From Cunninghamia lanceolata (taxonomy: Eukaryota > Streptophyta > Pinopsida > Cupressales > Cupressaceae): 64,000 bases of DNA. The position numbers and the translations under genes are program-made. Below are positions 33,931-46,200 of the stretch, piece by piece; positions within the stretch are counted from its first letter, which is position 1, and the number at the start of each line of letters is the position of its first letter. The DNA is taken from contig BSBN01000781.1 of NCBI GenBank assembly GCA_027924645.1, forward strand, positions 4,154,001 to 4,218,000. Direction: 5' to 3'. The notes beneath the pieces are model-generated. The model was not told where the DNA came from and searched no databases. It saw nothing but the letters and a program-made list of their open reading frames with translations.

Positions 33931-35591
33931 TATGTGTAAGCTAAAGTTAGTTAATGACCAAGCAGAACATCAATTTGGAGCATATTTTAGTACATACTAG
34001 TTTCCAGTTGGCAAAATATCTTCCCAAAATACCAGAACGTATGCTACAAATCTCTAGCCCCTCCTCTCTAGTGGTTGCTCATAGATGTTTATTCACAACA
34101 TAATCATTAAACATGTTGCTCTTTATGGGTATCAATGTTTAGACCATGAGTTTTAGGCTTGTTTAATGCACAATTCTTCATTCATTTTCAAATCCAAACT
34201 TGTTGTCCAACCTATTTATTTTGATATTTCTTCAAGCTCATTTTATATCTTTACGTAATCAGGTCTAAGAGTGATTTAGCCTCATGGTGGTAGATAACAT
34301 GCATCTTTATCCCTTTGTTCTTTAGAGTGTGTGATCTCCACAGGTTGAATTGGACAAGAACTGTGTTGTACTCAAAGACTTATTTCAGTTTGCTTTTCCA
34401 ATCTGACAACATCTCCATAGACTGGTCTCCTCGCTTTAGAGATTCCTTAGCTGACCCTCCTCACCCTGTTCCAACTTCCCATGAAGGGGTATGTCATTAC
34501 ACTTAAAGTTTTCAATGATGACATATATCAACAGTATTTTCAAGCTAGTTGAATCTCTCCTCAACATCCCCAAGATGGATTTCTATTTCAAGCATTTTTT
34601 GCAAATTGTTGATGGTCTTAGGGACCAATCATCCATCCTAATTATCTTTAACATCATTGGTCACAAGGTCTTAGGATATCTGCAACTAGTTGTGGGTATT
34701 TACAAAGTTACAAGTTAAGGCAAGCGACCATATTGTGTGAGGCAACATGATTGTTGTCTTTGCTCTCTCGATTAATTAGAACCTAAGGAGCATGAGCACT
34801 TTATGTTCAAGACCTAGGTGTTCAATCTATTAAAAGATATGAGAAAAATAACATTGTTTGTATGTACACAAAAGAGAGTCTGGAGATACCTTTTTATTTT
34901 ATCCCAATCTGAGATTCTTATCACTTCACATTTAAATGGCTGTCATCAGCACCAATGTAGCTCCCACATTACTGAAGAGCTGAGCATCTTTTCCATGTCA
35001 AGGGTCAAGGGAAACCCTCTTCATGTCATTATAGACAACAAAACCCAAAAAAATATTACTGTAAAACTTATTTTGAAGTGCTTAATCCTTTCCTTCAAAG
35101 CACCCCCACAACCCTTCTCCTTTGGGTGGCACCAACAGTGAGAACTTAAGAAGATTACCAATGCATATTTGAGTATGGTATTGCGCCTATGCATTATTTT
35201 GTTACTTATGAAGTGGCACCACTCAAATTCTACAATATTCTCTTTTGTAAGCCATATCTTTATTATCAAGAATCCATATTATTATTGGTCGACTATAGAT
35301 TGTTGCAATATGGATGGAAAGCATTTAATGGCAAAGATGATAATTTCTTCAACCAATTCGTTGCATTGCCTCTGAGGTATGACAAAAAAATCTTTTGCAC
35401 CCTTTGAAAAATTTCTTGCTAACAAGTTTACAACCTTGCAATCAAGCAACTTCTTGTAAGGTTGCAGACCATTGGCTTACTGTAATGCCACATTATCATT
35501 GTTATTTTATTAGTTGTGGTTAACAAGAATGCTTGTCTCATGAGCATGAATGGTCTATTTGGCACTCATTGCATCTAGGTGATGCTCACAA
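33931..35591. other. No confident gene
   Basis: Several open frames up to 107 codons (for example 34818-35141 and 35189-35407). The last reads as plausible protein text but has no motif I recognise. Confidence 0.35.
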
Positions 35592-35729
35592 GAATGAAGC
35601 ACTAAGACTTCAATAGAGGTCACCCATCCCAGTAGTACTCCAGCTCAATTGCTCTTAACCATGAAGTTTCCTTGATAAAGTTGTCTGAGCACAATGTAGT
35701 TTCCCAGTATGATCTCTTGAGCCACACCC
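35592..35729 (-). pseudogene. 5S-rRNA-derived sequence, probably a Cassandra-type LTR remnant
   Basis: On the minus strand it starts GGGTGTGGCTCAAGAGATCA and contains GGTTAAGAGCAATTGAGC and the block GGATGGGTGACCTC. These correspond in order to the start, internal control region and 3' third of plant 5S rRNA. The middle (A-box region) has diverged, so it is not a functional 5S gene. A diverged single 5S far from any array, with CAAGAGATCATACTGGGAA near its start, fits the Cassandra TRIM family, whose LTRs carry 5S sequence. LTR borders were not resolved. Confidence 0.6.
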
Positions 35730-37472
35730 TTTAAACAATTTGAGAAGCAACTTCTAAAAGCATGATTCAGCTTCTATTTCGGAAGGAACCTAAAGCAATG
35801 CATCTCTTGTTTTTATACATGCAATGTGATGGTTTATTACAAAATTCGAAGTGTTCACAACTTTTAAAAACACAAGTGCTGAAGAGAAATTTTTGACAGA
35901 GTTTCTTTGTGATTTAGATGGTAAAAATGATAACCTTATACAAAAATCTCCATATTTTGGTGCATTTATATGTTAAATGCATACCCACTCCATAACTTGG
36001 TGATGTAGGAGCATCCCTAGTTAAAGAGCAATCTTGAATCAACCAAAAACATTTGCATTTCAATTTGTTTGTAGTTCAGTTTGTTCCGTTTCCAGTTCAG
36101 TTCAGGCAGTTCAGTCAGGAGCAGATTATGTATTTTGGTCTAGTAGCATTTTTAGATCTTGTGAAGCTGGACTTAGCATCTACATTCATTCATCTACATC
36201 ATATCCAAAATTCAGAGATCCGCACTTCAATACCAGAAAGATATCACTATCAAAAGATTGACTATTTCTCATAATAGAGCATCCAAATAATCATAGACAA
36301 TCAACTGAAGGAGAAACTTGCAGAAGCATTTCCCGATCTTTGAAGCCTAATGACATATCATTCAATGATCTTTGGTTCATGGCCGACCTTCCCAGGAGAT
36401 TCACACATCATTCCATTCATTTTCCGCAAGTGTTCTATGCATTTAGGTCTGACCTATCTATGTACACACGTTACATCTCTTCTTTGGAATTTGTGATCTT
36501 CCTTGGCTGACGCGGAGGAATCTATTGATCCGGACTTGATATATATTGATGTAATAGATCCTTAGGAAAGAAGTTCAAAGGTTATGAAGTTCATAGTTTA
36601 GATTTTGTGTGAAAGAGCTTCAAAGCTTTATCTTGCGCATGTATGTAATCAGGCTTGTGAGCCCTAATTGTAAGCCTGCATGTTGCCGGTCGATCTCTAT
36701 TTGAATTCTATGATATACTAAATGACTGAATCTACATTTGTTCTATTCCTTTGAATTGTTTCTATTGTGTTTACTCTTGCTGCACAGTTCAGATAGTTCA
36801 TTCTGTGAATCCTCCTATCGTGACTGCACCACTTGGATATCTTGTGAAGATCTGCACCCAATCCCTTGGTGGGCAGCAAATTTATTTCACAGTTTTGAAA
36901 AATCTCCATTCACTCTCTTCTCTGTTGATGATTTGTTAGTCTGTCACATCATACTTCATACATTGAATTCCATGAACAATTACCATGATCTCCTCTGATA
37001 TCACCTTCTGCCATGCTCATTTACCTCAAAACTTATGACAACCCTGGCATGCCTGCCCACGTCATTCTCTTGACATTCTGGCCTCATCGCCCTTTTATTC
37101 AACTACCAGTGCCATGGGCATCCCTACAACACCAGATAGTTGTTACCTCAGAATGCCTCTATGTGGCATCACATAATCTCCACATGGTATGTGAATGTAT
37201 GGGAGTATGTGCATATATGGGTGTAATAAAGGATAATTATGGAAAATGTATCGGAATGAGTGTGGGTATGGACAAGATAGGGTCAAATGTATGAGAATGA
37301 GTTTAAATGGGAAGGGGTGATGATTTGGGGAATAAGCCCAACTTCACACCAGGCATTCCATCAAAATGGGCCCAAAACTAAATGGGAATTGGCATGGGTA
37401 TGTGAAATTCACCATTACAATTATATTGATATGCCTTATGCATCTTGTAGATAAATGTAGTTAAGATATTTA
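35730..37472. other. No confident gene
   Basis: 36030-36130 has repeated AGTTCAGTT words, and 36480-36800 reads like LTR or UTR sequence (low coding potential, CT-rich end). No terminal repeat partner was found. Confidence 0.35.
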
Positions 37473-37845
37473 TGTTAGTACTTTAAAACCATCTTTGTTT
37501 TATAGATTTATTTACTTAATCACTTATGGATGTTTTTTTTTCTTTCTAAAGAAAGATTAGTACTTTAAAACTATCTTTATTTTATAGATTTATTTATTAA
37601 TCACTTATGGATGTTTTTTTTTCTTTTTTAAAGAAAGATTAGATAGACAAAAAGATGGATGGATAGATCTCATGCATCTTTTAGATAGATACATTTAACC
37701 TATTTATGTTAGAACTTAAAAATCATCTTTAATTTATAGATTTATTTAGTCACTCACAGATTTTTTTTTTTAGAAAGATTTTATATATAGATAGATAGAC
37801 AAAGAGATAGATAGATTGACAGATAGATAGATAAACAAATATAAT
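37473..37845. repeat. 82-bp tandem repeat and ATAG microsatellite
   Basis: Two adjacent 82-bp units (from about 37476 and 37557) and a diverged third (about 37709), each with ATCTTTATTTTATAGATTTATTTA and a poly-T tract, followed by (ATAG)n at 37783-37845. The microsatellite abuts the presumed 3' end of the LINE. Confidence 0.75.
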
Positions 37846-38652
37846 AAAGAATACAAAAGCAACGAGAAGCGAGGGGAAACAAAAGCCCTGATTACAAGGG
37901 GGTCTCATAATGGGGAATCATTGGAGATGATAAAAAAATTGTCAAACAATAGCTTTTGAGTAGGGGGCTAAGATTCCTTCATTGGCCTTTTTGTTGGCAT
38001 ATCTGTTAGCTTTCCTAGGAATGCGTCTAAAATCTATAGTGTCAAACAGATCAATCAAATTTTAGTTGTCATGAATAATCTAGAGTTGAATCTAGTGGAA
38101 GATTTTTTTATTTTCAAAGTGTAGATTGAAAGTTTTGAATCTCCATAAACAGTGATCTATTTTAAAATAGCTTTGGATGTCATTCAAAGTCCAAATTCAC
38201 ATGCCAATAGCTTAGCACCATTGTTAGTAGCCTTCCAATGCTGATGAAGAAATCAAGGAGTTTGAAGTTCGAATGAATCATGATCACTCCACCACCATCA
38301 CCAACTCTGAGATTGGATTTGGATGCCCCATCAAAGAAGAGAGAAAGAAAGGAGAAATGTGGAGAATAAGCGGGTGCAGTAGGAAAATCTCCTGGCTAGA
38401 GAATGTTTGAAAGATGCCTGCAATTAATGATATACATTTCAGCCGCAGAAAGACTATTTGAAACTATTTTTGTATAAAACAAACTTTGGCATTGAATGTG
38501 ATCTAATAGTTTATTTTGAGAGCAATGATGTGGTTGCTAGAAGATTTGTCATTGAATATTCTTTGATTTCTATCCAACTAAATATGCCAAACACAAAACA
38601 AAGGAGTGTTGTTCCATAGATATCTAAGCATAGGTTTCTGAGAAAAGCTACC
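37846..38652 (-). pseudogene. LINE 3' portion: zinc-finger end and RNase H-like domain
   Basis: This is the downstream half of the LINE split by the LTR element. From 38652 leftward on the minus strand the text includes LDRNQRIFNDKS, then FDGAS at about 38320, ATNNGAK, GDSKL near 38150 and RKANRYANKKA near 38010. These are the first Asp, the Glu region (here Lys), the second Asp and the terminal region of an RNase H as found at the C-terminus of some plant L1 elements. Frameshifts and stops are frequent. It ends near 37850 in an ATCT-type microsatellite rather than a long poly(A). Joined in order with 50809-53300 it continues the same protein. Confidence 0.7.
38648..38652. repeat. Target-site duplication, left (CTACC)
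   Basis: CTACC immediately left of the LTR start; identical to 50809-50813. Confidence 0.95.
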
Positions 38653-41380
38653 TGTTGACTTTTTCCCAGACTGGATGCTTATTCCCAGATTTCCCTACAA
38701 GGTAGCCATCAGTGATCAACAGGATCTTTGGGCCAGGGGGTCAACAGTGTAGGAGATAGACTCTATATTTTATCTCCTCTTCTTCTTCAGGCTCTGTAAG
38801 ACCTAGGGGGGTATTCCCTACTCAACATTCATGAGGATATGCATACAAGGCTGGGATGCTGACAGAAAGCAGATAGTCCTCTTGTAAGTAGACCAAAACT
38901 GAAAGATAAGAGCAAAGGGGCTAGCTTTGGGCCTATTAGCAGTTGTAGACAGAGGACTGAGGATCCTAAACTAACTCTAATGTCCTAATGCTTGTTTTAG
39001 ATTTTGATTTGGATTTTAAGCTTGGATGCAAAGCTGAACATGGTTATAACACAAAACAAAGCATGATTGGTGCCTATCCAGGGCCTGGAGTCAGTAGACA
39101 TACACCTATGGATGATCAGCATGAACAACTAAAACTGGATTTCAAGGGGATATATATGATACCTGCCTTACAGATATCTCCCAATACAGAGTGTTAAGTT
39201 ATCTCTACTTATGGCATCCCTACTGCAGTATACCCTTCCCAATGTTCAACCTGAAAACAGTTTAATCTACCCCTTGAGCAGAAGTTAAAAGGTCAGACAT
39301 TCAACATAGGAATTCTATGCTCTAGAATCTAAACATTACCCAAACATCCAGATTCAGAAGAAGAATACATGCAATACTGGAGACAGAATTAACACAACAC
39401 ATGCTAAGATAGCATTTCTCATATAAGTTTAATCATGAAATCAGTGGGTTCATGCCAAAAACATACAACAAGAGATACATAAACTCACAGGTAAGCTGTA
39501 CAGAGCAACCAGATCAGCTTGTTATGCATTATAGAGCCAAAATCTTCAACTTTCAACAACCTTGAATGAATAACACCGTCTGCAATATATAGCAGGAGGG
39601 TGTATTCAGCATTAACTACCAGGTTGACCAAAAATCCCGCCAGATATACAGTATCATAAAAATGGCGCTCAAACACAACCAGATTGGCGCCCAAACATGA
39701 ATGCAGTAGGTAGGGGAGGAGACAGGAAGATATATCAAGCCCTGCGCCACTGTCCACTGATGTACACCTTCAGTCGGGTACAAGATCCATCCACGCCATC
39801 GCCCATACCTCTGCAGCAATCGCCATTAATGGCGCACCAACCCGCGGCCTTGGGAAGAACATCAATTCTGCATCACAACCATTTCCCGCCGAGATTCATC
39901 ATCATGATATTTGAAAATGCAGGATATCAATTATCCCACATGCACCCCGCAGCAACCTCATTAACACTTTATATACTAGGTCATGAGGATATATGATGTC
40001 GGTGCTTTTGCTCCTGACGACACTAGTATAAGACCTTATCATCATCATCCTCCAGTAGCATGATATCCTGTTGCCCGAAATATCACCCTGACATCATCAT
40101 CATATCGCAATATAACCTGCATGATAATCGGCACAACCTGATCCATCGGAGGAACATCCTCCTGCTGAGCCTATACCAAAAGTCTGGCCGATGAACATCC
40201 TGATGACGTCATCATCATATCCTGCTGACGTCATCATCATATCTGCCTACTGCGCACCTCCTCATATCCGGATGACGTCATCATCATGTTTGCAAATATC
40301 AGGAGATCTCCTCAAGATGATGTGTTAGAAATATGACCCCCCCGGGACCTTGATGACGTCATCATCATATTAACATCAGGATGATATTCGGAAGACAACC
40401 GGATATTTGGAAATATCATCCTGATGTTCAAATATCAGGTTGCACTGTAGCTTCACTTATAAGATCAGGGCGATAACTGAATATGATGATGCTTGAAAAG
40501 ATCACCCCCAGTAGATAATACACGAAGCCGGCAGGCGGATATCTCCTTGATATCAGCATCATCATGATGCTCGAACAAACATATATCCGGGTGATATGAA
40601 AATATCACCCCCTCCTTCGGAAATATCATGATGCAGATAGGCAGAGAAATAGATATCACCCTGACATAAGGATGACGTCAGCATCATCAGGATGATAAAA
40701 CAACGAACAAGAAGTGATACAACATCATCAGGATGATATTGACTAAGATCATCCTGACGTTCAAAATATGATGACCCTAGTGAATATCGGGTCGCACTTA
40801 GAACTCTTCAACAACATCATCAGGATGATCATAACCAAGATCACCCGATGATAAAAATATCACCCCGGCGAAATATCATGAAGGCAGAAAATATGATGAT
40901 GACCGCAAGCAGCACGGTGATAACTGGAAATATCATGATGATGACGACGACCCTTAAGAAAAAACAAGTCAGGTCGAACAACTTAGAGAATAACCCCTTC
41001 AGGATATCGGGGCAACATCATCATCATGTCTGGGCAAGGTGATAATTGGAAGATCACCGGATACTTGAAAAATCACCCCCGCAAGCAACTTAGGGCGCAC
41101 TGTAGCTTATCAGCAGGATCAGGATGATATCCAAACATCACCCGATATTGAAATATGATGATGACGATGAGAAACCAGTCGACGAAGAACATGATGATGC
41201 AGACCATCATCGAAGACAAGATGATGATGATGACCTCCTCCTCAGGAAAATATGATGCTGCAGCTGAAAAATGCTGAGGAGGTCCAACACTTAGAAAAAT
41301 TGGGTAAGAAGATAAAGGGTTCAAATGAAGAAACCCCCTGATCATGAAAAATCAACCCCAGGTCAAAATGAGTGCTAACA
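38653..41380 (-). repeat. 3' LTR of the complete element
   Basis: 2728 bp. TATA box TATATAAA (minus) at 39968-39975. Perfect TGACGTCA palindromes at 40204, 40226, 40273, 40354 and 40673; a sixth site at about 40089 has become TGACATCA. Confidence 0.97.
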
Positions 41381-41526
41381 GTGGCTCCGAATGGGGACGT
41401 GCAGGTGAAAACCTGCAGCGAGAACCAGATCTCCGGGCAGACCAGACAAAAAGCCAAAAAACGTGAGCTGTACAAGGCATTTACACTACATACATATTTT
41501 TACAAATGTGCACAACAACCAGTCAT
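41381..41526 (-). other. 3' untranslated stretch with hairpin, no clear polypurine tract
   Basis: Between the pol stop and the 3' LTR. TGCAGGTGAAAACCTGCA at 41400-41417 is a 7-bp stem with a 4-base loop. The bases next to the LTR (minus strand TTCGGAGCCAC) are not purine-rich, so plus-strand priming may use an atypical tract. Confidence 0.6.
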
Positions 41527-43251
41527 TTATGCAAAATAGAACTTAAGGAATTGGCCATGCACAGGCAATTCCAGAATTTCACCATCTAGGGCCTGGAGGA
41601 AATAAGAATCCTCCCCATGAGTATTGCAAACCTGATATGGGCCCATCCATAAGGGTTGAAATTTACCATGTTTACCCTTTTCCTGACCTTTAGCATTCCA
41701 AATGAGCACCAGATCATTGACTTGAAACTTCCTTTTTGTAGTTCTCCTGTCAAACTGATATTTCATATCTTGTTGTCTTTTGAGATTGATCTGGTGGGCT
41801 TTCCTTCTGTCTTCATCCAATGCAACCAGCTGATTCACTCTTTCTGTCATGGAATCTTCAATCTCCTCATCATTTTCCTGAATGAATCTGTAAACTGGTA
41901 GGAGATTGTTTATGGGCAGTCTAGCTGATGCACCATATACTAGCTCAAAAGGTGACTTCCCAATAGCCCTTTTCACAGTCACTCTGTCAGCCAATACTGC
42001 TAAGTTCAACTTTGAGTCCCAAGCTCTCTTGTTCTTGTCCAGTATCCTCTTGATAATTTTCATGATGCTTTTATTGCTTGATTCTGCTTGACCATTTCCT
42101 TGTGGGTGATATGGTGATGTATATGACAGATTTATCCCATACCTGTTGCAAAAATTAACAAATTCACCTGATCTGAAGCACATAGCATTATCAGTGATTA
42201 TCTTAAATGGTACTCCAAACCTGATGATGATGTTTTCTAGTATGAAATCTGTCACCACCTTACTTGTAGCTCTCTTAGTTGGAATGGCCTCAATCCATTT
42301 GGTAAAGTAGTCAGTTGCCACCAAAATCCAACTGTGTCCCCCACTTGATTTGTCTGCAATTTCCCCTATGAAGTCAATTCCCCATTGCTGGAATGGAGCA
42401 TCCACAGGTACAGTTCTGAGGGGTAAAGCACCATCATATTTCAGCTTTCCTGAAAACCTTTGGCAAGGGTCACACTTTCTCACTAACCTTTGTGCATCTG
42501 AAAAGAGAGTAGGCCACCAATATCCTGCCCTGAGAATTTTATGAGCTGTTGTTTGGGCAGTATAATGTCCACCACACAATCCTTTATGCATGTCAATCAA
42601 AACATTGTTAGCCATATCCTCACCCACACATCTCAGCAGCACACCATCAGGGTTTTTCCAGTACAGCTCACCTTGAACAACAACATACCTGATTGCATGT
42701 AACTTTAAAGTCCTCTTTTGACAGTCACTGAAATGGGAAGGACAATTCAGATTTTGCAAGTAATAGATAATATCCTTGTACCATTCAGATCCTGATACAT
42801 TTACACTCTCATCTTGGACTGCATTAACTTGGCATGCTTCCAAGTTTGACTGTGCCATCATCTTGGCTAATCCTTGTCCTCTTATCAACTTAGTAACTTG
42901 TATGTCTATGTTGAACTCCTGCAGTTTGTTTATCCATCTGCACCTTCTTCCAGTCACCTCCTGCTGAGTGAATATGTCTTTGACTGCTGCATGAGGTACA
43001 TATGCAATTATATATGACCCTACCAAGTATGGTCTGAAACTTTTGATGGCTTTGACTAGTGCATATGCCTGTTTTTCCATAATATCATACTTCAACTCAG
43101 AGGCCTGCAGGGACATACTGAAGAAAGCGATGGGCTGTTCAAAACCATCTTCATTTTTCTGTAACAAACATGCAGCAACAGTATGAAAGGAAGCAAATGA
43201 AAATACTTGGAATGGCCTAGAAAAATCAGGAGATTTAAGAACAGGGGCCAT
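41527..43251 (-). CDS. pol: Pol C-terminal part: degenerate RNase H and integrase
   Basis: 574 codons in the same frame as the upstream pol frame, separated from it by one TAG at 43300-43302. Residues 1-135 align with the Ty3 RNase H. The catalytic positions are replaced: Phe19 where the first Asp should be, Gln61 for Glu, Pro86 for the next Asp, so it is probably a structural connector. Integrase follows. The zinc site is His222, His229, Cys260, Cys263, and the catalytic triad is Asp293, Asp354, Glu390 with exactly 35 residues between the last two. The C-terminal region (about 480-574) resembles the integrase C-terminal domain and lacks a chromodomain. Integrase joins the cDNA to the genome in the nucleus, and all its key residues are intact. 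Translation of this part requires bypass of the upstream stop. Confidence 0.95.
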   Translation of the reverse strand: MAPVLKSPDFSRPFQVFSFASFHTVAACLLQKNEDGFEQPIAFFSMSLQASELKYDIMEKQAYALVKAIKSFRPYLVGSYIIAYVPHAAVKDIFTQQEVTGRRCRWINKLQEFNIDIQVTKLIRGQGLAKMMAQSNLEACQVNAVQDESVNVSGSEWYKDIIYYLQNLNCPSHFSDCQKRTLKLHAIRYVVVQGELYWKNPDGVLLRCVGEDMANNVLIDMHKGLCGGHYTAQTTAHKILRAGYWWPTLFSDAQRLVRKCDPCQRFSGKLKYDGALPLRTVPVDAPFQQWGIDFIGEIADKSSGGHSWILVATDYFTKWIEAIPTKRATSKVVTDFILENIIIRFGVPFKIITDNAMCFRSGEFVNFCNRYGINLSYTSPYHPQGNGQAESSNKSIMKIIKRILDKNKRAWDSKLNLAVLADRVTVKRAIGKSPFELVYGASARLPINNLLPVYRFIQENDEEIEDSMTERVNQLVALDEDRRKAHQINLKRQQDMKYQFDRRTTKRKFQVNDLVLIWNAKGQEKGKHGKFQPLWMGPYQVCNTHGEDSYFLQALDGEILELPVHGQFLKFYFA

Positions 43252-43299
43252 CTTTATTGCCTCTTTGATATTCTGAAATGATTCTGTTGCTTCCCTTTC

Positions 43300-46200
43300 C
43301 TAGTTGACAGTTGCATCCTTCTTCATCATCTTGGAAATGTTCCTTGTGGTTTCTGCAAAGTTGGGAACAAATCTTCTAACAAAATTTATCTGTCCAAAGA
43401 AGGACTGAACTCCTTTCACAGTTTTTGGCATTTGAATCCTGTCAATAGCAGCCACTCTCTCTGGATCTATCCTGACTCCATCCTTGGAAACAATATGTCC
43501 CAGAAGCTTTCCTTCAACTACTCCAAAGGCACACTTCTTTGGGTTTAAAGAAATACCATACTCTAGTGCTCTTATGAAAATCTGCTCCAGATGCAAACAA
43601 TGCTGCTCTTCTTTCTTTGAGTAGGCAGTCAAGTCATCCTGATATACAGCCAGGATTGAATCAATCAACCCTGCAAAAGCAACATCCATTGCTCTTTGAA
43701 ATGTAGCACCTACATTTGTTAGTCCAAATGGCATTCTAACATACACATATGTCCCCCATGGAGTGGTAAAGGCAGTCTTATACTGTTCTGATTCCTTTAC
43801 CTTCACCTGATTATATCTTGAAAATCCATCCATCATGGATAGGAGTTCACAACCAGTCACTCTTTGCAACATAGCTTCCATATTAGGCAGTGGATAGTTA
43901 TCCTTCAAAGAGGATACATTCAAGTTCCTGAAATCAACACAAAGCCTAATATCACCATTCTTTTTTCTGACTGGGACAAGGTTAGACACCCAAGTTGAAT
44001 GTCTGATTGGCACAATTATTCCAGCTTCCCTGAGCCTTTTGAGTTCTTCTTGCATCTTGGGAGCTAAGGTAGGATTAATAGGTCTTTGCCTTTGTCTAAA
44101 TGGCTTAGCTTCAGGCTTCAATGGGATCTCATGCTGGAATAAGTCTTCCCTATAAGCTTTTAGGTCCTCATATGACCAAGCAAAAACATGTTTATACCTT
44201 TTCAGTAATGCAATCAGCATACTTCTAATGTGTGGTTTGAGCTGTTTACCAATATATACCTTCTGAGGGGCCTGAGATGTCCCCAAATTTATTTCTTCTA
44301 AATCCTCCTTATTTGTGGGGGATGTCCTTGTGACCATTTTATCTCTACTGTCAAAGGCTCTTTCTAAAGCTACTAACCCTCTAGGGATCTTGTTAGTCTT
44401 CAACTGAATTATCTCTTTTCCCACAAGAGTTTCTTTTCCATCTACAGTTTCTACAAAAGCTTGGAAATCAATCTGTTGATTCTCATACTCATCTATGCAG
44501 TGCAAAAATTTCAGCAAATCCCTATCATCATCAAAAACTTGCCAACTGCATATATTTTCTGGTATGGCAGGCCTAATTTTAACTTCTACATTTGTAACAC
44601 CTGACAGAGTGATGTCATCTGGCCTTATTGCAACATTGGCTAAGAAATCAGCCATAACATTTTTTGACCTTTCTACCCAGCCAATTGAAAATGCATCAAA
44701 AAGTTCAATGGTATCCCAAACATCATGCTTGTATTGTTTCAACCTTTTATTTTTTGCAGCATACTTATTTCTAACTTGGGATACAATCAGCTCAGAATCC
44801 CCAAATACTCTTAACATCTTAATCCCATGTTTGAGAGCAATATTTAGGCCTAAGAGTAAAGCCTCATATTCTGCAATATTGTTTGTGCAATCAAACCTCA
44901 GCAAGAAAGAGAATTTGAGGAGCTTACCAGTTGGAGACAGGAAAACAACTCCAGCTCCAGAGCCTTCTTTTGCACAAGCTCCATCAAAAAACATGGTCCA
45001 TAAGCCTTGCTGATCCAGCTCTTCAATGCAGACATTTTTCTTTTTGTCTTCTGTATCATCTGAGACAACCTTGAAGTTATCACAGTCAGTGTCTACAAAG
45101 CATACCTGTTCATTTGCTTCTTGGTCTTCCATTGTCTCTGATGATCTTTGCTCTCTGATTAGCTTGACATCCCTGCCATTCATTGGAATCATGGCATATG
45201 ACAGGTCCAGCTGCATACTTCCACCAATTAGTGCTGCCCATCTTCTTGACAGCAACATACCATACTGTGGCTTGATGTCAACCACTGTTATATTCATTTT
45301 GTATCTCTTTTCAGGAAATGCTGCCAGTTTGAAATCTACATCCTTCATGATTCCAATAACTGGTACCTCTCTGGCATCCATAGCATAACATTTTCCACAT
45401 GCCTTGTCAATCTTTAATCCAGTTTGTTGCATGATAGCCAAAGGCATGACATTTGTAGATGCTCCAGAGTCAAGCATACAATTTCTAATTATTTTTCCAT
45501 TTATAACCAGGGAAACATAAAATGGTTCCACTTGTGAAGGACACTTTGTCATGGTCATTCCTAAATAGACTTCAGGAGTCTCATCTTCTTCATTACACAT
45601 GACATGTTTCTCACCCTGGGTCTGATCATTTTGTTTAGCTTGAAAAGGTACCCCTGAGATTAGGGATATTGTCCTATTCTTGATCTCTTCCACTTTCATG
45701 AGTTCCATAAGTGGAACAGAGACCTTTACCTGAGAGAGGATCTGGGCTATATCAAATGGAGCACAGTTTTGTACAACAGTTGTAGCTTGCTCCACAGCCT
45801 TGCTTTTATCCTGAGCTGATTTAGTTTTCATTTTCATAGTTCCCTGATCATCATTCTTGTCTTGGGAACCTCTACTTTGATCTTCAGCCTGAGGGATTTT
45901 GTTTTCTGGTCCTTGGAGTTCATGACCTGTTCTGTATCTAAAGTTCTGCTTATTATTTACCCACTGCCTTTTTTGTGGTTCAATTCCTTTATGACCATGC
46001 ACCAGCTGACCGGCAGAAATATCTTCTGGCTGATGTGGGCTGCCTACTTGATTTTTACCTCTGAGATTGTAGTTGCTTTTGACCTGAGCAACTGTTGCAG
46101 CTGTGAAGGCTCTAATTTCCTCATCAGAAGGTCGTTGTAAGTTACTCAGAAAATTGTGTGAGTTCTGAGCATACACATAGTTATCTTCATTATCTTCATC

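Noticed and set aside
35592..35729. Functional 5S rRNA gene
   Set aside because: The middle third is diverged and no array is present; it fits an LTR-borne 5S copy.
40848..41042. Met-rich small protein (also at 50276-50470)
   Set aside because: Arises from ATGATG repeats in the LTR U3; identical in both LTRs only because the LTRs are.
44495..45013. 172-codon plus-strand ORF
   Set aside because: Antisense shadow of the RNase H region of the minus-strand pol.
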